In this document: positions 13,111 through 25,622 of the stretch, piece by piece
Position numbering within the stretch: position 1 is the first letter of the stretch
How the letters are laid out: every line of letters starts with the position of its first letter
Assembly (NCBI GenBank): GCA_018697195.1
Contig: CM031858.1
Location: 75,451,001-75,515,000 of the forward strand
DNA: 64,000 nucleotides
Reading direction: 5' to 3'
Source: Certhia americana
Lineage: Eukaryota > Chordata > Aves > Passeriformes > Certhiidae
The notes under the pieces: generated by a model
Databases searched by the model: none
Told to the model about the DNA's origin: nothing
The model's input: only the letters and a program-made list of their open reading frames with translations
Translations under genes and position numbers: made by a program

Positions 13111-14279
13111 GTTGAATATGCCTACCTGTAGACATCTGATGTTAGCTGTGGTGCTCTCCCTTTTGCCATTCAAAGATTAATCTTTGGGTTTCCTTGTGAA
13201 TAACCATTGATTTTCCATATAGATGCTTCTAAGTTTTTGTTGGGAGGGATTTTTTTTTCATTTGTTTGTTTTTTGTTTTGCTGTAGGGATTGAATTTTTT
13301 TTAATAAAAAAATACTTTAAATCATTATGATACCTAGTTTATTTTTTTCCCCTACTCTTTTCTACTCATAGGTAGATCAGCAATGAGATCTACCTGTGTG
13401 ATATCTAATTGAAAATAACCCTCAAAGTCATACTTGTGGTAGTTAGAAGTCTGGCTTTTGACTTGCATGCCAGAAACCTTGCCCAAGAAGCTCTTATGCA
13501 CTCATTGAATAACAGAACTAAATAACATAGTTCACCATTATTGTTCCAGTTCTGAGTACTCTGTGAAAACAGTTTGTATTTAAGTTACAGTGTTAAAAAT
13601 AATATTGGTGACTAATACTGCTTGATTACTGTGCACAAGTATAATTATGTTGTTTCTTAATCAGTAACAAGATTACTAACTGAAAATAAAGAAAAATTCT
13701 CTAGTATATCTGATAACTTGATTTTGATCTCATATTTAATTTACTTAAATTACTGTGAATTTGCATTAACCCCACTGAAGTACTGTACTAGGGCAAAAGG
13801 ATGAGACTCCATATCCTAGGTTTCCAGGAGAACTGTTTTGGATGTGGTGGGACTTAGGTCACTTCTCTTGAAAACTGTCTGAACTCTGAAATATTTCTGT
13901 ATTTCATGTTTATAGAGAAGAAAATAAACCTTATTAATTTGGTAACCAGAGGCTGATTTAGATTAATTTATGTTTTCATAAAAAGTAAATATCTACAATA
14001 ACTTTGTCAAAGCAATACCAATTTAAATAGCTCAAACTACTGGAATTAAGAAGGTGAAGCTACTTAAATTTTTCCAATGGTCTCACCAGATCCTTTGTAA
14101 TTGTCTTGATGAAATTAGGCTATCCTAATTAAACCCATTATATGATTCAAAGAATAATGCTTTTAGTCATACATATGCAGTAGCTAAGTAAATTGTAATA
14201 TACTTAACATTTTAATAACTAGCCTTTTATTTCTCTAAATATTCAAATAAGATAGCTGAACTGTCACAACCTCAATTCT
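13111..14279. other. AT-rich DNA, no gene
   Basis: Contains T-rich low complexity around 13248-13310 and otherwise unremarkable AT-rich sequence. No exon or transposon is visible. Confidence 0.6.
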
Positions 14280-15130
14280 GCAGCTACAGATGGTCTTAGT
14301 GTTGTCAGATCAGCAGGTCAGGAACTTCTCCCTCACCCCACCAGTGACCTACAACTGACCTGCAGTAAATTGCTAAATCAATGTGTATTTTATTGCAGTT
14401 CACTGGAGATCCCTATCCTTAGGCAAAACCTTTGCACACCATAAATAGATTCTGAGTACCTCTTTCTTCTTGTCTCTGAACTGACTGGAGCTGTAGGAGA
14501 TAATGTACAGGCTGAAGAGAAGCTGTATTTGCACCCCCCTCCCACTGCTGACAGCTTGGGCATGGCAGCACAAAGCTCCTGGTGGTGTTGCTGGTGAATT
14601 GTTGCAGGCTGTGCTGTCGCTGCCACCACACTGACAACAGTGTCGTACCTGGTTTAAATTTAGCTGAAACACACGGACCTGAGGTGCATACATAACTTTA
14701 ACTGCACCATGTGTGTGTGTAAGGTAAGACTGACAAACCAATGGCAGCCCACCCACGGGATAATTTTATATATCCTCTCCCAGTGCTTTAGAAGAGCTGC
14801 CGCTGTCAACATTTAAATTATGTTTAACAGTGAAAGGGCAGACAGAGTATCACTGTGTCCAGTCAGGGCTCAGTGCCAAAAGACAGGAGTTAACCTAGCA
14901 CAGAGCCCATGGCCAATTATTAACAATTATTGTGTTGTGTTTACTGGTTGGCAGGATTCTTATGGCAGTGTGTCTGAGCTGACAACCCAAGCAAAGGGCA
15001 GCTACCTGGCTTCTCCAGTGACATGCATTCTCCCTTGGTCAATCTCGAGTGCTAGCAGAGGAAAGCCTGGTCATGCATACATCTGTTTTGCTATGCATCA
15101 TCCTGACTGCAGCATTGACTAATAATTATT
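14280..15130. other. GC-richer single-copy block, possible regulatory element
   Basis: This block has a more balanced base composition than its neighbours and no repeat I recognise. Three overlapping minus-strand frames (14390-14756) and one plus-strand frame (14820-15122, 100 codons) are mutually incompatible as genes and have no domain. Paired motifs such as CCAATTATTAACAATTATTG at 14911-14930 hold homeobox- and SOX-like cores. It may be a conserved element or an unrecognised exon region. The sequence alone does not decide. Confidence 0.3.
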
Positions 15131-15135
15131 AGCGT

Positions 15136-15566
15136 TCATAGAATCATAGAGGGGTCTGGAGTGGGAAGCACCTTAAAGATTACTCATTTCCAACCCCCCT
15201 CCCATGGGCAGGGACACCTTCCACTAGCTCAGGTTTCTCAGAGCTCCATGCAACCTAGCCTTGAACACTCCCAGGGATGGATGGGGTGTTCATAACTCCC
15301 ATGGGCAACCTGTTCCAGTGCCCCACCTCCCACACAGTAAAAAATTTTGTCCATCTAATCTAAACCTACTCTTTCCATTTCAAACCATTCCCCCTTGTGC
15401 TGTCACTCCATGCCCTTGTGAACAGTCTCTCTAGATCTTGCAGGTTCCCTTCTGGTACTGAAAGGCCACCCCTAAGTCTTCTCTTTTCTCTGAACAAACC
15501 CAATCCTTTAAGCCTTTACTTTGCTACCTTTAGAGAGGAGGGCTGCTCTATCCCTCTAATCAAAAG
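15136..15566 (-). mobile_element. CR1 LINE, 5'-truncated, 3' end present
   Basis: The plus strand starts TCATAGAATCATAGAGG, which is the reverse of the diagnostic CR1 3' terminus. It continues through the 3' UTR and C-terminal coding region in the usual order: CACCTTCCACTAG, GGGATGGATGGGG, GGGCAACCTGTTCCAGTGCC, CTAATCTAAACCTACTCT, then CTGAACAAACCCAATCC. Identity looks high enough for fairly recent insertion. It is truncated at the 5' side as most CR1 copies are, and encodes nothing intact. Confidence 0.92.
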
Positions 15567-16676
15567 GTAGCAAAACTTTCATCACTGAAAGAACTTGTTT
15601 ATGATAATGCATCCTGCATGCATAAAAGTAACAAGATGGTATACGGAAATGTAATCAGAGATATGTAGAGTGCCTGATTTTCCAAGCTTCCCTAAGCTAA
15701 AAGGCTCTGACTTTTTTTTTGTAGAAATCAGGGTTTTTTCTCACAGATCCATTTACTGTATTAGAGCTTGCATTTGGATAGCACTTTAAAAGTCAGTTTA
15801 AAGAATATATTTTGTTGGTGACAAGAATTGACACCAGTATTGTTTTCAGTAGTTTCATAGCACACCTGTCCAGCTATGAGTAATTATATGGTGCTGGCAT
15901 GGAGCTATAATAGCAATTTACAGATTTTTTTCAAGAGACATTATATATATCAAGCATAGGGAAGTTGACACAAAAAGTGATTGTGACTGATCAGTTTACA
16001 GGCCCAGTGCAAAGTGCATCTAAGGTACAGGTTTAGTGATTTATGTTTTATTTTAGGAGAGTCTGCTTTCCAGAGGATTGAAGAAGGATCATCCTTGCAC
16101 TCTTTAAAGCTTTTGGATAGATACATAGACTACTAAGCTGCCTATAACTTCTTATATCACTGTGCTCCATGTATGGACCAGTTCCAGCAAGAACAAAGCA
16201 TAAAAATGTCTTTGAACATTTGGTAATGTTATCTAAATGGGCTGTGCAAAGAAAAGCCATGTGCCTTTTCTGAGGAAACTCAGTGTCACTCTGCATAAGT
16301 AATTGCAGAAGGGAAACACTTGGCACCAGAAGCTCACAGTTATCTTATGGTGTAAGTGTAATTTAAGCATTAGCTATTTATTCATAAGAAATTAACAAAT
16401 TTTTCCTGTCAGCAAAGAGTTTGAAGGATGTATACAGAGATAAACATTTTACTCCTGTGTGAGACCATGCAATATCTAATGAAAGACTGAAAGGGAATAA
16501 AGCAGAGCAAGGTGCAGTGGAGGAAAGGTTTTATTTCTACTGAAGATGCAGAGAAATGAAAGGACAGAGAAAAGCAATTTACTAAGGGATAAGAAGACCA
16601 GAGAATTTTAAATGGTAAAACAGAATTCACAAGGAATTAGGACAGAATTATTCTTCTTTTACATCCTCATGCTGAA
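15567..16676. other. AT-rich DNA, no gene
   Basis: No exon or repeat recognised. The minus-strand frames at 16048-16326 and 16409-16630 are short and featureless. Confidence 0.6.
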
Positions 16677-16799
16677 TTTTCATAGTTCTGAGGCTGAATT
16701 ATTACAAGGAACTTGAATGAAAAACTGGGTTTTGTCCCTTATATATTTCTGAGACCAGCTTGGTTCATACTTGACTGTTATACCCTTATCTGTAAATTT
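16677..16799 (+). repeat. 123-bp interspersed duplication, copy 1
   Basis: This segment recurs at 25500-25622 in the same orientation with two mismatches in 123 bases by my alignment. It does not resemble CR1 or the LTRs here. The flanks differ at once on both sides. The near-identity implies a recent copy event. A very young transposon fragment or templated insertion are both possible. Confidence 0.9.
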
Positions 16800-19700
16800 G
16801 ACATGGACTGAGCTGGCAGCTATGAAGTCTCTAGGGAACATGAACAGAAAATCTCCTTGGAGAACTTCAGTTCAATTTATGCAAAATAGATTGTTTGGCA
16901 GAAGCTACTGAAAACTGAGTTTAAGCATTTGCGAGAGACAGATTGTTTTCCAAAATTTTGCCTTTTGAAGCATGGCCAGCACCTATTATGGGAACTGCTA
17001 TAATTCATGAGATGATCTGAAGCAGTTTCTTCTATATGGGGGAGATTTCAGAAAGACATCTGAGAATTCATGTTCTCTCCAAATCACTGTTGAGAGCAAC
17101 AGAATGTCATCCAAAGACCATTGCTGTCAATAGGAGTATATTATCTTCACTGGACAGCACAAGGAGCTCTCAGTCTCATATAATCTTTTGCAAATAAATT
17201 AAAAATGGGTTGGTAAATTAGTGATGCTGTGTAGTCATGGTAGTCTTTTGGGATATATTAAAAATACAGAATTTATATATTCAATAAAATAATGTTCTTT
17301 GTTTTGTCTTATGCACCTAAAAATAGATGAACTAAGTCTTGCGTATACCACTACCTAGACTTAGTGTTAATGCAATTCAACATGAAAAAAAGATCTAACT
17401 GCAGGAATAAAAATATATAGAAAGTGCAAATGTTTTTAAAAGAAATGATGATGCTTCTGTCTTTTAAAATTCATTTATTTAAATTAAAATAAATTTATTG
17501 AAATTATTGAAAATAAGTTTTCAATATTTTGACATTTTGTCCCAATTGAAGATGAAAACAAAACCATAAAAATGTCACATTTCAAAGGAATATTAGTATT
17601 GAAATGATTGTGCTTTCCTAGTTCTACTTCTCTTAGTGACTATGAAAGTTATAAGAAAACCAACTTAAATAAAAGATTACATACAGGCTAACACCGTCCA
17701 TGCCCAAATATATCTCAGCTTCATTTATAAATTGTTAAATTGTTGAAAATTAGTACAACCTAAGTACAATAGCAATAACTGACATATTATGTATTTTGCA
17801 TTCTAATTAACAGTGGCTTTTTTCCATGTATCGAAGAATTTTATAGAATTTATGTGGAGTTTCTTGTAAATCTACTTTGGATTTTTGTTGGTGGTGTTTT
17901 TTGAGGTTTTCTTTCTTTCTATTAAAGGTCTGATTCAAGTTCATTGATACAAATTGAAAGTTCCTTTTGTTTTAAAAGGCTATTTGAATTGAACACTCTC
18001 TCCTTTAAATTACTTACTGCATCTGAAATGCATTGTGAAAGGTAGGCAGTAAAGTGTTCAAGATGCAGCATATCCTAAAGTATGTTTCCTGCTGAAATCT
18101 CTGCTGATAATTTAATGTGATACTCATGCCCTTATGTTCTATCCTGAATCACATAAATGCCTTCAGCTGCCAGACGTTTTTTTCACTACAAAGTTTAGCT
18201 TGGCTTTTAAATGAGTCCTACTCACTTATGAAAAATCTCATCTAAATGTATTATTGCCTTCATGCTGGCTTATCTTGGACTAAGGGCAAACATTCGAGTT
18301 CAACTTTTGCTCTTGTCTGATAACACCATGCTTTGCTGGGAAATTGGAGTTTAAACCACTGTGATGCAGATAACACTCCTTTAGTACATCCCTGAAAAGA
18401 TCTTCAAACCTATCCTCCAAAAATCCAATAGAAGGGAATTGAGGAGTAACTCAGCTTTTTACAGCCCAGTTAATCACAGGGTGCTCTCCTGCAAAACCTG
18501 AGAAAAAGCACAAGTGAATGCAGTACAAGAAGAGATGAAGAATGGGAAATGCCCTTTTGTTTAGGAATATGTCTTGCTGACACAGATTATAGGATCATTT
18601 TATTTATGGAACTCAGTGCCATATAGGTAATTGTTCCAAGTGTTATCTGTCAGTCACAGTGTGATCTGTTACCATTTAATCTGTAAATATCTGGAGGGGT
18701 ACATTAGCATGAAAATAGAATGGGCATTAAAAGATCATGCAATATGTGATTTTTTCCCACCTTCACCCCCTTGATATTGTTTATCAATAGTGCAAGTTTA
18801 TTGTTAAATATATGGTATTCATCCCAGAGAAGGACAGAAATCTAGTAATTACTGCTTTCATGTCTAGGAACATAGGGAATAGAAATAGCAGTAACCTGCC
18901 TAGAACATTTCCTCATACATCCACACAATTTGGATTGTCTAATCTGTGTGTGAGTCCATGGTGTAAAAGTGAAAAAACAAGATTAGGACTCATTCTTAGT
19001 AAAGAATGCAACTTTCTGATCAGATTTAGCTCTGATAAAATGTAGTCCTAGAAGGTACTGGGCTAATGTAAAATTCATAGTTATTCTGTCTGACTTTCCA
19101 GTCTGATGCAAAATCTTGTGAAGGATGACAGTAAGGAACTGATGTGGAAATACTCTTCAGTAAAAATGAAAGTCTGTATAGTTGTGCTGAATTTTCTGAG
19201 TTTGTTTCTAGGTAATTTTTGTTTCTCTGGGGAAAAAAAAAATTGAGATGAAAAAATCTTATATATCCAAACCAGTTCTTGGTTATTATTTTTTACAGTC
19301 CTTCTTTCTTTTCAGGACATGTCCCTTACATACCCTCTATATAGAACTGAGTAGAGATATTGAAGGTGGTTGTTCTAATAGTTCTCAAGATGGATGCAAG
19401 ATACACCATAACAATTAGTTTGCTAGGAAAGGGTATAGTTGTATATCCTTGTCTCACAGTGCTGTTCGAAGAGACACGCACTGTTTAAAATGAACTATTT
19501 TAATACAGTCAAAAGCAGGCATGGGTTTAAAAAGTCTAATACCTGATCTGACGGATATGTTGTGCTTACTGATCATCCTAATCCATAATCAGTTTTGGAT
19601 GTGCATTGACTCAAATGCTGCTTATTTTGGCTATTGTTTTTTTGAGAAGGTTTTAGCCTGCATAGGCAATTATTCAGAAATCTATTGCACATTGTCAGAC

Positions 19701-22700
19701 TGTGAAGGAGCTGCTAGACGGGTGCAAATTCTATAGTCAAGGAAAGATTTAAAGGGTCATCAAAGCAGAAAGCACACAATATGCTGAATTTCTCAGACAA
19801 TACGCAAATCAGAAAACATGGGAAGAAAGCCCTTTAAAGTGTTCCCAGGATGTGGTGATGATATCTTCTTTACAAGAATTGCAAAATTAGTATTAGATCT
19901 GGGGAGAGGGAGAAGAACTTGGAAGGGAAAAGCAGGGAGCAGACAAAAATAATCCCAAAGGAGACTCCCTAAAAGGAGAGGGTTTTGTTCTAGACACTTT
20001 GGCTGTATCACCTTTGTGTTGTCCTCACAACTGGTATAGGTATCTTTTAAGTATTTATTTTTTGTTTAGTTCATGCAGCACTGCATTGTAAATGTCATGG
20101 AACACTGACACTTTTAACTGACAGTTACTTTGAGTTTGGAGATGTCTTTTTTGTATATTGATGGAAAGAAATATTTTAGAAAAATCTGAGTGAGGCTGGA
20201 TTGAAGACTTCTTGCATGCAAGCTAGTCAAACAGAAGTATAATATGCAAGGGTACCTATCAGACTGTTGCTGCATTTGCTCCCATTGCTCCAATAAAACA
20301 TGGAATGAGTTTTGGGAAGAAGAGAAAAGCCAAGATATGTTCACAGGTAGGACAGGGAGCTAGGAGGCAAGGGAGTGTGTGCTGGTTTTTGGTCTGCCTT
20401 TTATTACCACGTACAAGCTGGCAATGACTTCAGTCTTTTCTTTGTATGTCTGCTTCATCAGAACACATTGAGCTTTTTCTCCCTTTTTGGGTGTCTTATG
20501 TCCCTACTCTGTTCAATAACTTCATTTTGGCATCTCTTACACGTTAATAATTTTTTTCATCTGAGTGTTGGCTTTTCCTGGTTTTAATTTGTCTTACAGT
20601 TCCTAACCTTATTGTGCCAAGGTGTTCTGGGACATTTGTTTATCATTTGTTCATCTAGTTGCCATCAATACAAGTCATACTTATAGATTATCCTCTCCAG
20701 TTTGTTCTGGTTTTTCCACATGAGGACATTGCCATTCATTTTCCATATATACTGATTTTCGCATTTCTATTGCACTTCTTTACAATAGCAGATTTTCTGT
20801 TGTTGGGGTATTGAACTGCATAGTGAAAAATACAGTATGACCCCCAGGCAGTGGAAGTTAGAGTCAAGAGGATCAGCTTTAGGGATTACACTAATCCTAC
20901 ATGTGAATACATCTGCGCTTGCACAAACCACTTACTATGCTGGCAGAAATCTGGAGAGCGAGAAGTTTAGAAAATTTGAAATGTTATATCCTGCTGCACT
21001 TTAACACTAGCTGGCAACAAAGTACCACTCATTTTCTACTTTCTGTGGTATGGAATATCCCTTTGGACACATCAGGTGAGTTGTCCTGGCCATGTCACTT
21101 CTCAGCTTCTTGTGCAGCTTGTCACTGGCAGAGTATGATACTGAAAAGTTCTTGATCCAGAATAAACACTGAATCAAGTGCTTATATAACAACCACCAAA
21201 ACATCAGCATTATAAACATTATTCACATATTGAATCTAAATCAAAGCTCTGTACCAGCTACTAAAAAGAAAATTAATTATTTCCCAGCCAAAACAAGGAC
21301 ATCTGATTACACTACATATCTTCTAGCTCTCAAAACATAAACTACCACAAATTCTTTCTCTGTTAGACTCCCATCTCAAATGAGAGGTAGCATTTGAGGA
21401 ATGAAGTTTACATTCATCATGACTAAAAATGACTATAGAATCTGCATCTCACTGAAAAAGAAAAATTAAAAAACTGAAATAATATCTTTGACTTTAAAAT
21501 AAAATAAGAGTGTTACATGAGAATTAAATAAAAGAAGATTTGATTTTGGCAATGAAAAAGACAGCAGTGATCACATTTGAAATACATTGTGCAGTTCGTA
21601 GGAGCTCATTATGATAGAGGTATTAAGGAAATGAGGCAATAAAGAAAAGGGCAGGAAAGAGCATTTACAATTGAGACTCAAGGATTTCAGTTATTCAGAA
21701 AATAAGATAATCAAGGTTCAAATACTAGAAAAAACAGATTAAGCAAGGAAGAGACATCAGAGGACAATGAGTGGTGCTTTCATAGTTACTTTGCTTAATG
21801 GATTGATAGTACTTTCTTAAAATAAATAGAATGCAAATAAACAAAATACTTCATTTTTGCAGAGAAAGGATAGTAATTTTTAGGAATCAAAGAAACAAAG
21901 ATAACATAAAATATATCATTGCTTCATAAGGTTCCACATAGGTTCTACACATAGATAATAGCTTCATTGCTTTCTGTGAGTTCTCACTCTGACCCTTGTC
22001 CTGCTCTTATTAACCTGCAAAATATAATGGTTATATCTTTGGTTTTTATCATGTCTTGTAATGTCTAATTTTATGCTGTAAAACCTGGTAGTTAGTATCT
22101 TCTAAAAACATAGTAACCCTTCCAAATGATAAAGTCAAATATGACCTGTGTTACAGGTTTTGGAAACTTACTTGATTGTTTGGTTTGGTTGTTTTTTCAG
22201 TTACTATTATGAGTCCTGGGGGATTTTCCTCACAGTTTCTAGGCACTGAGGATTTCCAAGAATGTAAAAATTTTGTTAATTTTGTCATATCCCACCCAGT
22301 GGGAAGAAAGTAGGCTGCTTTAATTCTTTCTGTACAGTAACAGGAGGGATAATAATGTTTATCCAGTGCTCTTTGCAAATATAACAATATTTATTGGCAA
22401 CAACTGGACAGATTTGAATTTGAGACTGAGCAAAACTTGTAATCAACAGTATCAAAACAACATACATTTTCTCTCACAGAAGGGAAGAGGAAAAGAGAAA
22501 AAAGACAGTGATAGGGGCACAGAAGAACAAAGCTATCAGCAGCCTTGGATCCAACAATGCTGGTCAGTCTATCATGGTGGTAATCCACTGGTGGGCATGC
22601 ATTCCTCCTCCTGAGACTCAGTCTTCTTGGTCTCCATTTTTTTGTCCTCAGTGATAGGTACAGATCTGGCCACCGGAAAGCACCACTGTGCTTTTGCAAG

Positions 22701-24171
22701 CTACTGGGTGTTGGAGCATTAACCTTTCTAACTTCTTTCACAATTTTTGATAAAGAAGTACAACTGAAGTACTTAATTTGCAATGGTCTGTGCATGTAAA
22801 ACTAGCCTTGATGTTTGAAATACTAGTGAAGCACACAGTGAAGAACTGTTAGATCCTTACCAGTTCCCTAACTCCCTTTGTGTTCAGTGAGGTTTTTCAT
22901 TCTTTATTCTTTGACTCAGAAGAACTTCCGTTATCTCTGTCTCCCTGAGTTGTTCAGAGGTCATTCAGCACCAAAGAATCTGGTGGAAGGTGGCTTCCTT
23001 CAGTTCTGTGTTCTTACTGAAATGCCCTGAGCAAGATAAACCTCTGAACATGAAGATCTTGCACAGAGCTATCCATCACAAGTGTTTATTTCCATGTACA
23101 GGTGTTTCCTTTTAACCAGCTGTATTTGAGATGGTACATTTCCCTTGTCTGTTATCGACATAAGCTCTTCTTGTCTACGGTGTTTGAAAAAGTGCCCTAA
23201 GATGACTTTAGATATGTACATCATATTCTTCCTACATATTGTTCAATATTTCTGTCAGGAACTTCTTGTGAACTACAAGGGCATTCAGTCTGAGGCATCT
23301 GGAATACTTTGGAAGTCTTCATAGATGTACTTCGTTTGTAATGGATGTGTGTGGGAGCTCCATATGTCCTTCAGCCTAATCACAGAACCAGTTCTCTGCC
23401 AAATTTTATGTTAGCCGTGTATTTCAGGAAGATATCTAAAATCCTATTTCTTTTTTTCTTCCTCTCCTCTCAGGACAGAATTGTAGGACAGAAAATGTTG
23501 TTTGTGAAAACTAGGATATTTTGTAACGCTGATTATATAAAGAAAAGATCAGTTAGCACTTTAATGCTTCAGACTTGGTAAGATAGATTTATGGCCTAAA
23601 TTATTTTAGTATTTAAATACAGAAAGAAAGAAGGAAATAGCCATGTTTCTTAGAGTAATTTAGCCCTACTAAAATTGTAATTGTAAAATTGCAAATCATA
23701 TGTGTAAAACATCATCTAGGCTGCTAAGGTATATCTAGATAATAAAATATGTAGAGTTGCTCTTCCAAAATTAAGTAAATGTTTTTATTATTATAAGGGT
23801 TTTTTTTTCCCTGTGCCATTGCATTACGTAGAAATCTTATGGAAACTTTGTGTTGTTATCTGGCTTTCCACTATAAATTCTGTGGTGCTTTGGTACCATA
23901 AAATAAAATGTGGAACTCAACAATTTAACATCTTTAGCCTTTGTTCTTCAGAAAAAACACAGCCAAGAGAAGTTTTCTCAGTGCTTTTGGGAACTATTCC
24001 AAACCATTTGGTTTTTCTAATTCACATTTCCTATACTCATAGCACTGATGTTCACTGAGAGTTATTTTTTTAACAGGTGGCTAACATATAAACATTAAAC
24101 TATCCTTTAAAAATCAGAGTAGTTTAAATTCATTGCCATATTTAACAAAACAGACTATCAAAAATACTTAA
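16800..24171. other. AT-rich single-copy DNA, no gene
   Basis: More than 7 kb with only short frames. The longest is a minus-strand 134-codon frame at 22391-22795, which overlaps a plus-strand frame at 22366-22614 and shows no recognised domain. The purine-rich run near 22475-22520 accounts for part of it. I see no CR1 or LTR here. Confidence 0.5.
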
Positions 24172-24545
24172 CAGGAGGATAAGCTGAAATAGTTGAGGTT
24201 GGTCAGCCTAGAGAAGATTCTATGGACACATTATATCAGCCTTCTAGTACTTTATGGGGGCCTAGAAGCAAGCTGGAGTGGAACTTTTTATAAGAAAAAG
24301 AGTAGGTTTGGATTAGATGTTAAGAAGATATTAGATAATAGATATGCTTTATTGTTAGGGAGTGAAACACTGGAAGACGTTACCCAGAAAAGTTATGGCT
24401 GTGCCATCTGTAGGAATATTCAAGGCCAGGTTGAATGGAGCTCTGAACAACCTGATATAGCAGGTGTCCCTGTCCATGGCAAGGAGGGCAGGACTAGATG
24501 ATCTTTAAGGTTCTTTTCAACTTAAACCATTCTATAATTCTACAT
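24172..24545 (+). mobile_element. CR1 LINE 3' fragment
   Basis: The order of conserved CR1 segments is clear: GGTTGGTCAGCCTAGAGAAG near 24200, a TTAAGAAGATATTAGATAAT stretch, GGAATATTCAAGGCCAGGTT, ACTAGATGATCTTTAAGGTT and the terminal ACCATTCTATAATTCTA. The copy is 5'-truncated and moderately diverged. The 102-codon frame at 24193-24501 is CR1 3' sequence that happens to be open and is not a host gene. Confidence 0.92.
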
Positions 24546-24850
24546 AATTGCCATTAAACCAATCGTTCTTCTATAATTAGCTGTAGTGGCAATTAATACT
24601 GTGCAGTGCAAACCCTTGTGCAAGTGATGTATCTTCAGTAATTAATGTTAGGAAGACCTCCCCTGCAGTCATGACTTCATTCTTAATTAATTAATAGGAT
24701 TTTGGGGAAGGGGAGGTGCATCCTGATCTTTTAACTAGATTGTCAAATTGCAATGATCTACCATAGTTTTCTCTCTCTTTTTTTTAAAAAAAATTTGTAT
24801 ATGTAAATATGGACTACAATATTAATTGTTCATGTGATCTTACATGGGAA
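24546..24850. other. AT-rich spacer
   Basis: Nothing recognised. TTAATTAATTAATAGG near 24683-24698 is simple AT-rich sequence. Confidence 0.55.
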
Positions 24851-24960
24851 GTCATAGAATGTTCAGATTGCAAAGTTCTTCTGGAAGTCATTTATTCCCA
24901 CCTTCTGCCTAGAACAAAATATTGTCTGATTGGTCAGGGCCTTTCTATATGTAATGTTTT
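24851..24960 (-). mobile_element. Probable old CR1 3' fragment
   Basis: AGTCATAGAATGTTCAGATT followed by TTCTGGAAGTCATTTATTCC and GGTCAGGGCC follows the order of a CR1 3' end read in reverse, but is diverged. It may be an ancient copy. It faces the CR1 at 24172-24545 tail to tail. Confidence 0.45.
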
Positions 24961-25499
24961 TCCTCTCTATGTGTAAATAAGCAACTAGCAACTAGCCAAA
25001 TATTTCAAATCTATGACTCTTGTATGTTTTAATTTGTTGGGTCACCTTTGGGCTTAGTATTCCTGTAGTTGTACAGCTGTTTATACTTCTTTTAAAGCTC
25101 TAATAATTTTTAAGTAGTTACCAAATTCTTTGTCTGCCATCAGATAAAGAATAGAATGACTTCAGTAACTATAAATTCCCAAATTGCAAATACAAACACT
25201 GAGCAGGAAGTAAGATAGAGAGATATATTCAGAGGCTCCATTGATTCAAGGTTTTATAGTGGTTCCTGAAAATTGTTTTAATCTTTTTGGTGCCATATTT
25301 CTGAATGTGACACTCTTACTAAGATCAGATTTTATTGGTGATGATGTTAGAGCATCATATATGGGTCTTTTTGCATTTTCAATACTTTTAATATATTTTA
25401 AATACTTAATATTGAAGTCAATGAACGTAATCGTGCAGATTTAAAAGACATGAACTCTGTACAGCATGCACTAAAGTAGTTATTTTAAGGACTAAAGTA
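24961..25499. other. AT-rich DNA, no gene
   Basis: No repeat or exon recognised. A 67-codon plus-strand frame at 25241-25444 is hydrophobic because of T-rich DNA and has no support. Confidence 0.55.
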
Positions 25500-25622
25500 T
25501 TTTCATAGTTCTGAGGCTGAATTATTACAAGGAACTTGAATGAAAAACTGGGTTTTGTCCCTTATATATTTCTGAGACCAGCTAGGTTCATACTTGACTG
25601 TCATACCCTTATCTGTAAATTT
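25500..25622 (+). repeat. 123-bp interspersed duplication, copy 2
   Basis: Near-identical partner of 16677-16799, differing at GCTAGG versus GCTTGG and GTCATA versus GTTATA. The right junction repeats a short word (ATCTGTAAATTT then ATCTGTAC), and the left junction shares only TTTT with copy 1. Microhomology at the edges suits copy-paste repair or slippage. The direction of copying cannot be told. Confidence 0.9.

Noticed and set aside
22391..22795. 134-codon minus-strand frame as a gene or processed pseudogene
   Set aside because: No domain, poly(A) tail, TSD or recognisable parent, and a plus-strand frame overlaps it.
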